Positions 46,148-55,794 of a stretch of 64,000 nt of DNA are shown one piece after another (position 1 is the stretch's first letter; every line of letters begins with the position of its first letter). This stretch comes from Methanococcus voltae (GTDB lineage Archaea; AGJL01; Methanococci; Methanococcales; Methanococcaceae), in contig NZ_JANUCR010000002.1 of NCBI RefSeq assembly GCF_024807655.1, positions 62,001 through 126,000 of the forward strand, given 5' to 3'. The notes below the pieces were generated by a model. That model was given only the letters and a program-made list of their open reading frames with translations, searched no databases and had not been told where the DNA came from. The translations under genes and the position numbers were made by a program.

Positions 46148-47005
46148 TTGTTAAAAAACACTTATAATTATGTGATAGGGAGATATACTAAGTTTTTAAG
46201 CTTATCCTTTTCAAAAAAGTTTTTAATAACTTATTTTTTATGTATTATAGGCTATCTTTCAATAACTTTATTAAGTATATCCATAAATTCATTATATTCT
46301 CTAAAACATGCCGATTTTATCGCCACTAAAAAATTTGAAATCGTATCCAGCGCCGTAGTTTCACAAACGGGTTCAGAAGTATCTTATTTGTCATTAGCTT
46401 TGACATATATCGTTAACAACTTTTTAGCCTGTTTTACAATATCTTCTGCGATAGTTGCAGTAGCTTTATTGTATAAACACGATTTAAAAAAAGAAAATGA
46501 AGTTGTAATCTCATATATAAATGTTTTATTTATATTTTATTTAATAACCATATTAAATCCATTTACTGGACTTTCAGGTGCTAAATTAAGATATTTGGAT
46601 TTGCTTGCCGTTATACCGCATGGAATTTTTGAATTTGCAGCAGTAGCTTTGTCTATTTGTTTGGGTATACACTATGCTTTAAAAATATTGCCTGTATCAA
46701 TTACTTTAAATTTAGACTCAAATTCAGATTCGGATTCAAATTCTGAAAAAAATATAATTGATTATAATACTGTTAAATCAATTCCTAAATTAAAATTAAG
46801 AGATTATTTAAATTATTTGGGTCTTTTAATCTTAATTTTACTACTTGTAAGTATAGCTGGTATATTAGAACCTATAGATTGGGCTTTACGTAATTATTCA
46901 ATTGCTAATAATTTAAATATGGTAGATTTATTTATAGAATCGTATAAAAATATAATATATTATATTATTCCGAATATACTAAATGATTTATTGTCTAAAT
47001 TTTAA
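46148..47005 (+). CDS. SpoIIM/DUF95-family membrane protein (TTG start)
   Basis: A 285-residue membrane protein with about five helices and the family motif I-P-H-G-I-F-E. A polar Ser/Asp/Asn stretch (S-N-S-D-S-D-S-N-S-E, about residue 195) lies in a loop. The frame has no good ATG; TTG at 46148 follows GGGG by six bases. In bacteria SpoIIM joins a peptidoglycan-remodelling complex, but methanogens lack that wall, so the archaeal role is unknown. Confidence 0.72.
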   Translation: MLKNTYNYVIGRYTKFLSLSFSKKFLITYFLCIIGYLSITLLSISINSLYSLKHADFIATKKFEIVSSAVVSQTGSEVSYLSLALTYIVNNFLACFTISSAIVAVALLYKHDLKKENEVVISYINVLFIFYLITILNPFTGLSGAKLRYLDLLAVIPHGIFEFAAVALSICLGIHYALKILPVSITLNLDSNSDSDSNSEKNIIDYNTVKSIPKLKLRDYLNYLGLLILILLLVSIAGILEPIDWALRNYSIANNLNMVDLFIESYKNIIYYIIPNILNDLLSKF

Positions 47006-47078
47006 TAATAACTTATTATTTATAAATAATATATACTTGACATAAACATAACATATACATTTTTATTTAGGTGATAAT

Positions 47079-47948
47079 ATGTTGATTGATAGCCATATTC
47101 ATTCAGATACTCGTTCATTTGAAGATTTACAAGCTTTATCTACGTTTTTAGATTGTGTAATTACGCATGCTCACGACCCAATGCCAGTTTATTCATTCGA
47201 AGTTTGTAGGGCTCATTTTGATAAATTGTTAAAATTTGAACCAAAAAGGTTTGAAAAAGCAGGTTTAAATTTTTATATCTGTATTGGAATCCATCCGAGG
47301 GCAATACCTGAAAAAATAGACGATATTGATTACCAAATATTAAAAGAATACCTAAAAGATAAAAAAGTCGTAGGTTTAGGTGAGGTGGGGCTTGAATTAG
47401 CCACCGACACAGAAATAGTAATTTTAAAGAAACAAATGGCTTTAGCCGAATGTTTAAAAAAGCCGATAGTATTGCATACTCCAAGGACTAATAAATATGA
47501 AATTACTAAAAAACTGTTAGAAGTAATTGAAGACAGCGATTTAACTACAAATATTGCCATAGAGCACGTAGATTTTGAAAATATTGATTTAATTTTAGAT
47601 TATATTTTAAAGAATAATAATTTAAAAATTTCTGAAAATCCTGATTATAAAAATAATATACATTTAGGTATCACAGTACAGCCTCAAAAGTTAACCCCTG
47701 AATCTGCAATGGACTTAATAAAATATATTTACCAAAGAGATGATTTAAAACCATTGAGGGAGTCAAATAATTTAAAAATAATGATAAACAGCGATATTTC
47801 AAGTGCCCCATCAGATATATTTAGTCTTTTAAAAATGAAGGTAATTTTAGAAAAAAATTCAGGAGTTTTGAAATCTGTAAATTATAGTGCAAATGACATA
47901 ATAAATAATATATTGGGAGATAATGCAAAAGAAATATTTAATTTATAA
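47079..47948 (+). CDS. TatD-like metal-dependent hydrolase
   Basis: A 289-residue TIM-barrel hydrolase. Metal-site motifs are D-S-H-I-H-S-D at the start, I-C-I-G-I-H-P-R-A, G-L-G-E-V-G-L-E, H-T-P-R and a late S-D-I-S. This archaeal branch of the TatD family is distinct from the DNase TatD proper. The natural substrate is unknown; a nuclease or phosphodiesterase is possible. GGTGATA precedes the ATG. It ends 54 bp before a convergent gene. Confidence 0.75.
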   Translation: MLIDSHIHSDTRSFEDLQALSTFLDCVITHAHDPMPVYSFEVCRAHFDKLLKFEPKRFEKAGLNFYICIGIHPRAIPEKIDDIDYQILKEYLKDKKVVGLGEVGLELATDTEIVILKKQMALAECLKKPIVLHTPRTNKYEITKKLLEVIEDSDLTTNIAIEHVDFENIDLILDYILKNNNLKISENPDYKNNIHLGITVQPQKLTPESAMDLIKYIYQRDDLKPLRESNNLKIMINSDISSAPSDIFSLLKMKVILEKNSGVLKSVNYSANDIINNILGDNAKEIFNL

Positions 47949-48001
47949 TTTTAGTTTTTATTAATATTTTTAATTTTTTTTTGCTGAATTTTAATTATGG
48001 G

Positions 48002-48793
48002 TTAATCGTTTTTGTTTTTGTTATTTTCAACTTTTTCATATTCCATTCCGTAAATTAAAACATTATTTTCTTTCAATTTGACTCGATATTTTATAATATT
48101 ATCCAACTGATTCATACAATGTTTAGCATATTCTAAATCGGAAACTGTTGTTAAAAAACTCCTTAAATTTTCTGGAGACTTTATTTGATACATATTTTTA
48201 GCACCCGTGGACAATACAACGGGAGTATTGTATTTTTTAGCAAGTTTGATATTTCTTTTATATGAATTCAACAATCTGGCAATTTCATATCCTTTTTTAA
48301 CCAAAAGGTCTGAAAAGTTTAAATTAAAGCCCACTCTGTGGATACTTCCTAATCTTGCAGTAATATGGTCTATTCCAGAGTCTAAACGTCTGAATGCAGG
48401 AGATGTTAGTATATCAACGTCGTCTTTTTCAAGAGCGTATCTATTGATATCTAAATCTCCACCTTTTACCATTAATACCTCACATTTGCCCCTATATTTT
48501 TTAATCCCTTTTTCTAAATCTCTTGTATTTGATGCATATAATAATATTCCTGAATAAACTGATAAATCAAAAGATTTAGCCAGTTCTTTGCATTCTAAAT
48601 ATTTATCTTTACTATAATCTGCTGGTTCTTCTTCTGTTTTCCCTTTTTTAGATAAATATACATTTTGGGTAAAAACAAATCCTTTCCACCCAATTTTTTT
48701 TAAATATTCGATACCTTCAAACGTATTTATATAATTTATATCAATATATTCTTTTTCGTCCTTTTTAAATTCATTTTTGAGATTATTGGTCAT
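48002..48793 (-). CDS. rnp3: RNase P protein subunit Rpp30/Rnp3
   Basis: A 263-residue TIM-barrel-like protein with the Rpp30 pattern. K-G-F-V-F-T-Q-N near the start, then V-L-M-V-K-G-G-D, D-I-L-T-S-P, and the N-L-N-F-S-D segment. It is one of the archaeal protein subunits that support RNase P RNA in 5' tRNA maturation. The start at 48793 follows AGGA; the frame opens 27 bases upstream. The C-terminus is charged (K-V-E-N-N-K-N-K-N-D). Confidence 0.82.
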   Translation of the reverse strand: MTNNLKNEFKKDEKEYIDINYINTFEGIEYLKKIGWKGFVFTQNVYLSKKGKTEEEPADYSKDKYLECKELAKSFDLSVYSGILLYASNTRDLEKGIKKYRGKCEVLMVKGGDLDINRYALEKDDVDILTSPAFRRLDSGIDHITARLGSIHRVGFNLNFSDLLVKKGYEIARLLNSYKRNIKLAKKYNTPVVLSTGAKNMYQIKSPENLRSFLTTVSDLEYAKHCMNQLDNIIKYRVKLKENNVLIYGMEYEKVENNKNKND

Positions 48794-48945
48794 ATTTGTC
48801 CTTTTTGAATTTTTATACATAATAAAATTTTAAGTTTAAAACTTTATAAAACACTGTTAACGCTAAAATTAGTATTTATACTAATATTTTATACTAACAT
48901 TATTAGCTTAAATTTCAAAAATAATAAAAATTATGTTTAATTAAA

Positions 48946-49236
48946 TTATCTGTCTTGAGGAGTTTTAACTTCATCTACAATTTTAGTACCTGCAGCTACT
49001 TCATCGATACTATGAATAACTCCGTTCATAGTTTCAATTACGTCTTTAATAACGTCGTAGTCTAAATCGTAGCCTTCAACAGTGATTTTGACACTTTCAG
49101 TAGATTTGTCGATTTCATGTACCGTGATGTTTACACCATCAATACCTTCCAAAGCACAAATCTCAAGTGCTAAATCCGTTAATTTGGGTTCGTGTGTTTT
49201 TAACACGTCAAGAACTACTCTTCTAAGTTTGGTCAC
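48946..49236 (-). CDS. DUF211-family protein (GTG start)
   Basis: A 96-residue ferredoxin-like-fold protein of the DUF211 type. Its sequence starts T-K-L-R-R-V-V-L-D-V-L-K and continues to G-V-N-I-T-V-H-E-I-D and V-T-V-E-G-Y-D-L-D. Family members are small archaeal proteins of unknown function. GGAGG nine bases before the GTG (49236) supports that start; a longer frame opens at 49257. Confidence 0.8.
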   Translation of the reverse strand: MTKLRRVVLDVLKTHEPKLTDLALEICALEGIDGVNITVHEIDKSTESVKITVEGYDLDYDVIKDVIETMNGVIHSIDEVAAGTKIVDEVKTPQDR

Positions 49237-49608
49237 GCTTTTCTTCCTCCGAAGCACGTTTTAACATTTTATAAGTTGTTTAGTATTTTAAGCCACGCTT
49301 TTAATGTGCAATGTCTATTTTAAATCTAAAATTTACTATTAAAATATATTATAATTTACCATATAACTGATAATTGACTTTATAAATTTTAATATATCTT
49401 ATAATATATAAAATATATTATATTTTGTACTATATTTTTAGACCTCTGTCTCATAACTTAATTTTTAATAATACTAAAATATGATAAAATATTAATAGTG
49501 TATAAACAATATTCTTATAAATATAAAATTCTTACAATTTAAAAAACTAATACTAATCTTACTTTTTATCATAAAATTATCAATTATAAACAATATACGA
49601 GTGATAGC
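49237..49608. other. 372-bp divergent spacer upstream of cfbD
   Basis: Holds several TATA-like stretches (for example around 49400-49430 and 49515) but no feature that I can single out. No gene frame. Confidence 0.4.
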
Positions 49609-50823
49609 ATGATATTACACCCTCGACCTTCACCAATCGCAGCAACAATGTATCAATTAAGAGATATGGGTGTAGATGCAATAATAATGCACGGACCAAG
49701 CGGTTGCTGTTTTAGAACTGCGAGACTCTTAGAAATAGATGGTATAAGAGTTTTTACAACGGCTATGAATGAAAATGACTTCATATTTGGCGCAACCGAG
49801 AAATTAAAAAGTGTAATTGACGATGTAATAGCTTATTTGCGAGAAAACGATGTAAAAGAATCGAAAGAATCGAAAGAATCGAAAGATACCTCTAAAGAAA
49901 GAAAATTAAAAATAGGGATAGTGGGTACTTGTGCGAGTATGATTATAGGCGAAGATATAACTGGTTTAAACGACGAATATAGTGATAATGAGATAATTAT
50001 CCCTGTTGATATTCATAGTGGACTTGCAGATAATACCATAGGGGCTATTAGGGCAATGGAAAGTGCTATGGATGTAAATTTAATTTCAGAAGAAGAATTC
50101 AATAGACAAGTGCATTTATTAAATAAAGCTACAGAAGTGGAAAAAACTAAAGGTATGGCAAAGCAAAAATATTTACAGCCCACTTATGATGATGACATTG
50201 ACGAAGTAATGCGTGAATTTAAAGAAAAATTAATCAATTCAAACAAGGCTAATAATAAAGAGCTAAAATCAAAACCTGTAATTGTATGTATATTAAACGC
50301 AAAAAAAGAGACTTCTTATTTATTTTCCCATCCAATTTTAGAAATAAATAAAGCTTTTAAAAATAATGCAAAAATTATAAATATTGCAAATTTAGACGAT
50401 AGTTTAGGGTTTGAAAAAGTAAGAAAAGATGCAAAAAATGTTTTATCAGAATTTAAAGAAAATAATGTAAAGATTGATTATATAACTGGTGGTTTAGATG
50501 AATATGCAATCACGGGTTTAAAAGCTACTGAAATCTTGGAAAAATTATCTAATTCAAATAATATCGATGAAATTCCTGATATAGTATTTGTTTCAGGCGT
50601 TCCACACGCTTTAGATGATAAAAAGCTCAAGGATATCAAAGAAAAGAATCCAAACGTTATTACGATAGGTATCAGTGATGGTCCGAGATTATACCACCCT
50701 ATAAAAGATATGTACGATTACGGAATTATAGAATTGGATGCACACGCAAAAGTTTTGGGCAAAAAAAATATTGTAAAATCTCGTTTTGGCGAATTAATAA
50801 ATTATACCTTTCAAAATGAATAA
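49609..50823 (+). CDS. cfbD: Ni-sirohydrochlorin a,c-diamide reductive cyclase subunit CfbD
   Basis: A 404-residue NifD-like protein starting I-L-H-P-R-P-S-P-I-A-A. Cysteines in G-P-S-G-C-C-F-R (33/34) and G-T-C-A-S-M-I-I-G-E-D match the cluster ligands of the family. CfbD with the reductase CfbC reduces and cyclises the tetrapyrrole in F430 synthesis. A 9-bp tandem repeat encodes E-S-K three times near residue 85 in a surface loop. GTGAT precedes the ATG. CfbC is not in the window. Confidence 0.88.
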   Translation: MILHPRPSPIAATMYQLRDMGVDAIIMHGPSGCCFRTARLLEIDGIRVFTTAMNENDFIFGATEKLKSVIDDVIAYLRENDVKESKESKESKDTSKERKLKIGIVGTCASMIIGEDITGLNDEYSDNEIIIPVDIHSGLADNTIGAIRAMESAMDVNLISEEEFNRQVHLLNKATEVEKTKGMAKQKYLQPTYDDDIDEVMREFKEKLINSNKANNKELKSKPVIVCILNAKKETSYLFSHPILEINKAFKNNAKIINIANLDDSLGFEKVRKDAKNVLSEFKENNVKIDYITGGLDEYAITGLKATEILEKLSNSNNIDEIPDIVFVSGVPHALDDKKLKDIKEKNPNVITIGISDGPRLYHPIKDMYDYGIIELDAHAKVLGKKNIVKSRFGELINYTFQNE

Positions 50824-50874
50824 TAAGAATAATACGAATAATAAGAATAATAAGAATAATAAGAATAATAATAT
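50822..50874. repeat. AATAAGAAT tandem repeats after cfbD
   Basis: Five to six imperfect 9-bp units begin at the stop codon. Confidence 0.75.
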
Positions 50875-51008
50875 TTAAAAAATAATAAATTAATAACCTT
50901 TAATTTAATTATAAATATATAAATAAATCTTAAAATATATAGATATTATAGATTATGATATATGATATTTTTAATTTTATCGAGTTTATCAAGTATTTGA
51001 GGGAAATT

Positions 51009-51953
51009 ATGCAAAAGCCATGGGTTGAGAAATACAGGCCAACTACACTAAGCGAAATCGTTGGTCAAAAAGAAATAATTGAAAGACTTAAAAATTATGT
51101 TGAAAAGCAATCAATGCCACATTTATTATTTAGTGGTTCTCCAGGTATTGGAAAAACAACTGCAGCATTATGCTTGGCGAAAGACCTTTATGGGGATGAT
51201 TGGAGAGAGAATTTTTTAGAATTGAACAGTTCTGATGAAAGAGGTATCGATGTAATTAGGACGAAAGTAAAGGATTTTGCGAGGACTAAGCCAATAGGGG
51301 ACGCACCATTTAAGGTTATATTCCTTGATGAGAGTGATGCTTTAACTTCTGATGCTCAAAACGCTTTAAGGCGTACTATGGAAAAATATTCTGATATTTG
51401 TAGGTTTATATTAAGTTGTAATTATCCAAGTAAAATTATTCCCCCAATACAGTCCAGATGTGCAATATTTAGATTTTCTCCGTTAAAAACAGAGGATGTT
51501 TTAGATTATATGAATTATATCTCAGAAAATGAAAATATAACAATTGAAAAAAGTGGTAGCGATGCAATAATCTACGTTTCTGAAGGGGATATGAGAAAAT
51601 CCGTAAATGTATTACAAACTGCTGCGGCAGTTTCAAACGTAATTGATGAAGATATTGTTTATAAAGTATCTTCGAGAGCAAGACCTGATGAAATCAAGAA
51701 AATGATTGATTTGGCAATCAATGCACGATTTATGGAAGCAAGAGAGCAATTATACAAATTAATGATTGATTGGGGTATGGGTGGACAAGATATACTTACG
51801 CAAGTATTTAGGGAAGTTCCATATCTTGATATTGAAGAAAATGAGAAAGTATCTTTAATTGAAGCTATAGCGGAATGTGATTTTAGAATTGTAGAAGGTG
51901 GAAACGATAGAATTCAATTATCAGCGTTATTGGCAAAATTAGGTACTTTATAA
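51009..51953 (+). CDS. rfcS: Replication factor C small subunit
   Basis: A 314-residue AAA+ clamp-loader subunit. Start M-Q-K-P-W-V-E-K-Y-R-P, Walker A G-S-P-G-I-G-K-T-T, Walker B I-F-L-D-E-S-D, and the arginine-finger S-R-C box (I-Q-S-R-C-A-I-F-R-F). It loads PCNA with the large subunit. Uninterrupted: no intein, unlike some hyperthermophilic relatives. GAGGG upstream sets the ATG at 51009; the frame opens 54 bases earlier. Confidence 0.92.
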   Translation: MQKPWVEKYRPTTLSEIVGQKEIIERLKNYVEKQSMPHLLFSGSPGIGKTTAALCLAKDLYGDDWRENFLELNSSDERGIDVIRTKVKDFARTKPIGDAPFKVIFLDESDALTSDAQNALRRTMEKYSDICRFILSCNYPSKIIPPIQSRCAIFRFSPLKTEDVLDYMNYISENENITIEKSGSDAIIYVSEGDMRKSVNVLQTAAAVSNVIDEDIVYKVSSRARPDEIKKMIDLAINARFMEAREQLYKLMIDWGMGGQDILTQVFREVPYLDIEENEKVSLIEAIAECDFRIVEGGNDRIQLSALLAKLGTL

Positions 51954-51956
51954 TAC

Positions 51957-52008
51957 CATTTTATATTATTTTATATTATTTTACATTATTTTATATTATT
52001 TTACATTA
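51957..52008. repeat. TTATATTATT-type tandem repeats after rfcS
   Basis: About four 10-bp units of TTATATTATT/TTACATTATT. T-rich on the coding strand and possibly a termination zone. Confidence 0.65.
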
Positions 52009-52156
52009 CATTTAATATTCATTTATTATTTTATAATCTTAAAATATTTTATAATTTTAATATCAATATTTTTTCAATAACTATATATTGCAGTAATCCA
52101 TATTTTTGATAACTTTTAGAAAACTTTTAGAAAATGTAGTATGATGATGTGAAAAA

Positions 52157-52606
52157 ATGGATGGAATTAATAATTCAAATGAGCAAAATAATGAGCTTAA
52201 TAATCCGGAATTTGAAGTAATAGAAGTAAAAATACCTGCAGGTTTACCTCAATCTGTAATCGGTAGAATGTTATCTAATTACGACGTTCAACACGAAATC
52301 AAGAAAGATGAAATAACACAACAAGAATACCCCGTGTTATTTGGTTTTAAAAAGAATGTGGAAGAAGCAATGGAACACGTTGTTTTATACACCGAAATGA
52401 GATTGGCTTTAAGAGATATTGCGAGATTATCAAAGCTTCACAAAATACCTGTTAAATTGTATTCAAAAGATGAAACTGTTAACCATATTTTAACCGTGGC
52501 AATACAGGACTGTTTAAAAGCAGATATCGAAATAGTTAACGAAGAATTAGAGCAAGAATTTGAAGTTATACAAGTTTTAGACAATGATATACAAGTATAT
52601 ATTTAA
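52157..52606 (+). CDS. Conserved-looking protein of unknown function
   Basis: A 149-residue acidic protein that I do not recognise. An Asn/Glu-rich N-terminus of about 18 residues precedes a compact domain: strand E-V-I-E-V-K-I-P-A-G-L-P, a helix, strand E-Y-P-V-L-F-G-F, a long helix (E-E-A-M-E-H-V-V-L-Y-T-E-M-R-L-A-L-R-D-I-A-R-L-S), then strand/helix/strand elements. It has one cysteine and no membrane segment. GTGA before the ATG and normal codon use mark it as a real gene. It lies between rfcS and cbiC, same direction, with 180-bp gaps. Confidence 0.65.
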   Translation: MDGINNSNEQNNELNNPEFEVIEVKIPAGLPQSVIGRMLSNYDVQHEIKKDEITQQEYPVLFGFKKNVEEAMEHVVLYTEMRLALRDIARLSKLHKIPVKLYSKDETVNHILTVAIQDCLKADIEIVNEELEQEFEVIQVLDNDIQVYI

Positions 52607-52782
52607 ATTAACCTTTTAATTACTCTTTTTACCTTTTTAATTTTTATGATAGAACAATTTCAATATCTTTTTATAATATTGTATTTTATAATAATATAGT
52701 AAATTAAACAATAATATAATTAAAAATAACTTTACTAAATTGAATAATATTATCATATATTTTGGTGAATTTTGGTGAAAAT

Positions 52783-53421
52783 ATGTTTATGGGAGCAATT
52801 ACAAAAGACGGGTTAGATATCGCTGAGAAATCGAGAGAAATCGTTAAATCAAAAATAAAAGAAGTTTTAAACGAAAAATATGACGAATATACCAAGGAAC
52901 AAATGGGTATAATTGAGAGGGTTGTGCATGCTACAGCAGACCCAGAATACGCAAAACTAATAGCTTTTACAGATGATGCAATAAAAAACGGCGTAGAAGC
53001 TATAAAAAATGGAAAACCGATAATTGTAGATATTTCAATGGTTCAGGCAGGAATTCGATATGATAATATTTACAACTATATTAAAAATGAAGAAGCAATC
53101 AAATTGGCAAAGAAAGAACAAATTACCAGAGCAGAAGCTGCAATGAGGCTATTAAAGGATAAAATCGATGGCGGAATTGTTGTAATCGGTAATGCACCAA
53201 CTGCATTGATAGAAGTTGTTAGATTAACAAAAGAAGAAAATATAAAACCTGCATTAATTGTGGGGGCACCTGTAGGCTTTGTAAAAGCTGCAGAATCAAA
53301 AGAATTATTGCGAAACTCGGAAAATAGTTCTATATCAGCAATCGGGTCAAAAGGTGGCACACCGGTAGCTGTTTCAATTGCAAATGGAATAATTGCATTA
53401 AGTAGAAATGAAAAAGCATAA
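52783..53421 (+). CDS. cbiC: Cobalt-precorrin-8 methylmutase
   Basis: A 212-residue CbiC/CobH protein. The key histidine lies in R-V-V-H-A-T-A-D-P-E, with D-I-S-M-V-Q-A-G-I in the middle. It moves a methyl group from C11 to C12 to give cobyrinate in corrinoid synthesis. GGTGA four bases before ATG 52783 decides the start; the frame opens at a GTG 21 bases earlier. It belongs to the anaerobic (cobalt-early) pathway fed by the CbiMNQO importer. Confidence 0.87.
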   Translation: MFMGAITKDGLDIAEKSREIVKSKIKEVLNEKYDEYTKEQMGIIERVVHATADPEYAKLIAFTDDAIKNGVEAIKNGKPIIVDISMVQAGIRYDNIYNYIKNEEAIKLAKKEQITRAEAAMRLLKDKIDGGIVVIGNAPTALIEVVRLTKEENIKPALIVGAPVGFVKAAESKELLRNSENSSISAIGSKGGTPVAVSIANGIIALSRNEKA

Positions 53422-53425
53422 TTGA

Positions 53426-53457
53426 TTTTTAATTTTTATTTATTTTTAATTTTTATT
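53426..53457 (+). terminator. T-rich terminator after cbiC
   Basis: Four runs of five T bases immediately follow the stop codon. Confidence 0.45.
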
Positions 53458-53470
53458 ATTAATTATTCAT

Positions 53471-53494
53471 ATTTTTTAAAAAAGAAAAAAAGAG
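53471..53494 (-). terminator. T-tract terminator after thrS
   Basis: On the minus strand, runs of seven and six T bases lie 65-90 bases after the thrS stop. Confidence 0.45.
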
Positions 53495-53559
53495 TATTTT
53501 TTTATTTAATTTTTAATTTTTAATTTTTATATTTAATCCACTATTTTTTAATCTTTTAA

Positions 53560-55449
53560 TTATCTAAATATTGGTTGTACGGAGCATTTAATTGGTAAAG
53601 GCAATGGTCTAACCGGGCAACCTTCTGTTTCGGATTTTATAGTACTTATTAATTCTTCCAACTTCATTACTTCTTTCACTGGCTTTTTGGTTGATGATTT
53701 AGCTCTAACAGTAACATTTAAATTACCTTTTTCCATTTCTTCATCACCGATAACTACAACGTACATAGACCAGTCTTTACCTGCATTTCTAATTTTTTTA
53801 CCGATACTTTCTTCTCTATCGTCGTAATCTGCCCTTATTCCATTAGCCCTCAATTTTTCAGCAACTGAAAGTGCATATTCTTGATGTTTATCTGAAACAG
53901 GTATTACTCTAACTTGAATAGGCGCTAACCAAGTAGGCAACATTGGAGGCACTTCTTCAAGAGTATTCAAGTAAGCTCCTTCTAATAAACCACATAAAAC
54001 TCTCTCAACGCTACCAGTAGGTGAACAGTGTAGGATTATCGGGTTTATTTTCTTATCGCCGTCGTTTACAGTGATATCAAATCTTTTTGCACTTTCCACA
54101 TCGATTTGAACAGTTGGGTTTTCAATAGGTCTTCCGAAGCTATCTACAACAGCCATATCAACTTTACCTATCCAGTAGTGTTTTCTTGCAGGTAAAATTT
54201 CTAAAACCACGTCTTTTTCATATTTAGCCCTATATTCTGTGATTATATTGTATAACCAATCTTTATGTTCATCGTAGAAATCTTGAGTAAATCTGAATAT
54301 AATTGAATAAGGTGTCTTTAAATCATCACCAGTTTGTAATCCCATCCAGAATTGCTCTTCAAACGCCTGTTTTGCCTGTTCCATATCCATACAAACAGTG
54401 TGCATATCTGGCATAGTGAAAGCTCTTAATCTTTTTAAGCCTACTAATTCCCCTCTTTGTTCATATCTGAAACTATAGGTTGACAATTCGTATAATTTCA
54501 AAGGTAGGTGCTTAGGTAATAAGTACATATCTTTTTTCATCATAAATTGACCAAAACAAGCAGCAAATCTTAACATTAAGTCTTTATTGCTTTGTCTAAA
54601 TCTGTATTGTCTTTCTCCGAATTTATCAGCGTGTTCTTTGATTGCTTTGTTTCCTAAATCGTACATTACAGGGGTCTCAACTGGCATAGCCCCATATTTA
54701 ACAACTAAGTCGTAAACATAGTCCGATAATAAATCTCTGATTAATTTACCTTTTGGATACCATCTAAAATGACCAGCATCTGAACTTGGTTCATAATCAC
54801 AAATTTCTTTCTCTTTAATGTATTTGACGTGTGGAGGTTCGCTTTCGCTTTTCTTTTTACTTTTTTTGTCTTCTTTATGTTCTTTAATTCCCAATTCGTG
54901 TTTTAAGAGTGCTTTTAGACCATCATCTTCAACAGTTTTAACGCTTTCTTCGTTCATTTCAATTAAATTAAAGTCTTTATCTACTAAATAGAAAGTAGTT
55001 TTTGATTTTTCCTTGTCTTCAGCTTCTTCGTTTCTTTCTGCACTGATTTGTCTTGAAAGTTCACTTAATGGGTGTCCTTTACAGCTAATTTTAAATGCTT
55101 TGTACCATCCAAATGGAGACCTTAAAACATTGTAATTTGGTGCTAAAAGTTCCTCAACATCTTTTAAAATCTTTTTAGCAACATCTGGAGAACCTAAATT
55201 GCTTGAAAGGTGGGCATAAGGGTATAAAACAACATTTTCAACTTTTAAATTTTCAGCAGTCTTTTTTATTTCGTCGACTACGTTTTTAACAACTGCTTTA
55301 GGGTCAGATTCGTCATCTCTTTCAACAGCCATAAAAACAGTTAAACATTCATCCATTTTTCCGCTTAATTTTTCAGTTTCTTCAGCCATTTTGGTTTTTT
55401 GTTTAGCTTCATATTCTAAATAATCAGAGTGTATCATTAAAGTTTTCAT
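53560..55449 (-). CDS. thrS: Threonyl-tRNA synthetase, archaeal type
   Basis: A 629-residue class II synthetase. Residues 1 to about 145 are the archaeal editing domain, related to D-aminoacyl-tRNA deacylase (M-K-T-L-M-I-H-S-D-Y). The catalytic core follows a charged linker with many Lys/Glu/Ser residues (about 190-212), with motif 2 R-Y-E-Q-R-G-E, the zinc cysteine in R-F-A-A-C-F-G and S-P-T-G-S-V-E-R. The C-terminal part is the anticodon-binding domain. GAGGG just before ATG 55449 sets the start; the frame opens 12 bases earlier. Confidence 0.92.
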   Translation of the reverse strand: MKTLMIHSDYLEYEAKQKTKMAEETEKLSGKMDECLTVFMAVERDDESDPKAVVKNVVDEIKKTAENLKVENVVLYPYAHLSSNLGSPDVAKKILKDVEELLAPNYNVLRSPFGWYKAFKISCKGHPLSELSRQISAERNEEAEDKEKSKTTFYLVDKDFNLIEMNEESVKTVEDDGLKALLKHELGIKEHKEDKKSKKKSESEPPHVKYIKEKEICDYEPSSDAGHFRWYPKGKLIRDLLSDYVYDLVVKYGAMPVETPVMYDLGNKAIKEHADKFGERQYRFRQSNKDLMLRFAACFGQFMMKKDMYLLPKHLPLKLYELSTYSFRYEQRGELVGLKRLRAFTMPDMHTVCMDMEQAKQAFEEQFWMGLQTGDDLKTPYSIIFRFTQDFYDEHKDWLYNIITEYRAKYEKDVVLEILPARKHYWIGKVDMAVVDSFGRPIENPTVQIDVESAKRFDITVNDGDKKINPIILHCSPTGSVERVLCGLLEGAYLNTLEEVPPMLPTWLAPIQVRVIPVSDKHQEYALSVAEKLRANGIRADYDDREESIGKKIRNAGKDWSMYVVVIGDEEMEKGNLNVTVRAKSSTKKPVKEVMKLEELISTIKSETEGCPVRPLPLPIKCSVQPIFR

Positions 55450-55794
55450 TTTTTCCCTCATTATCAGGTAAAATTAAATTTATAAGATTTTATTATTTTA
55501 TTATTTTATTATATTTTTATATTTATTTTGAGTTATGAAATTATAATTTAACATTTGACATAATTCACATATTTATTTACTTACATATTATAAATATTTA
55601 ATTTAAATAGTTAATCAACATATCAATAACGTAATACTATAATATTATAACATTGTATGACAAAATAATTAATAAAATAATAAAATAATAAAATAATACA
55701 ATAATAAGATAATAATATAATAAGATAATAAAAATAACAATAAAATAATAAATAGTAATGGTAATTTTATAATTGATACTAAATTTGGGATATT
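55450..55794. other. 345-bp divergent spacer between thrS and kae1-bud32
   Basis: From about 55665 to 55755 it is made of AATAAAATAATAAAAT-type repeats. The thrS-proximal half has TATA-like words. No gene. Confidence 0.5.

Noticed and set aside
50822-50874. Short regular repeats resembling a CRISPR array
   Set aside because: Nine-base tandem units without spacers; simple-sequence slippage. The same holds for the repeats at 16673-16735, 51957-52008 and 55665-55755.
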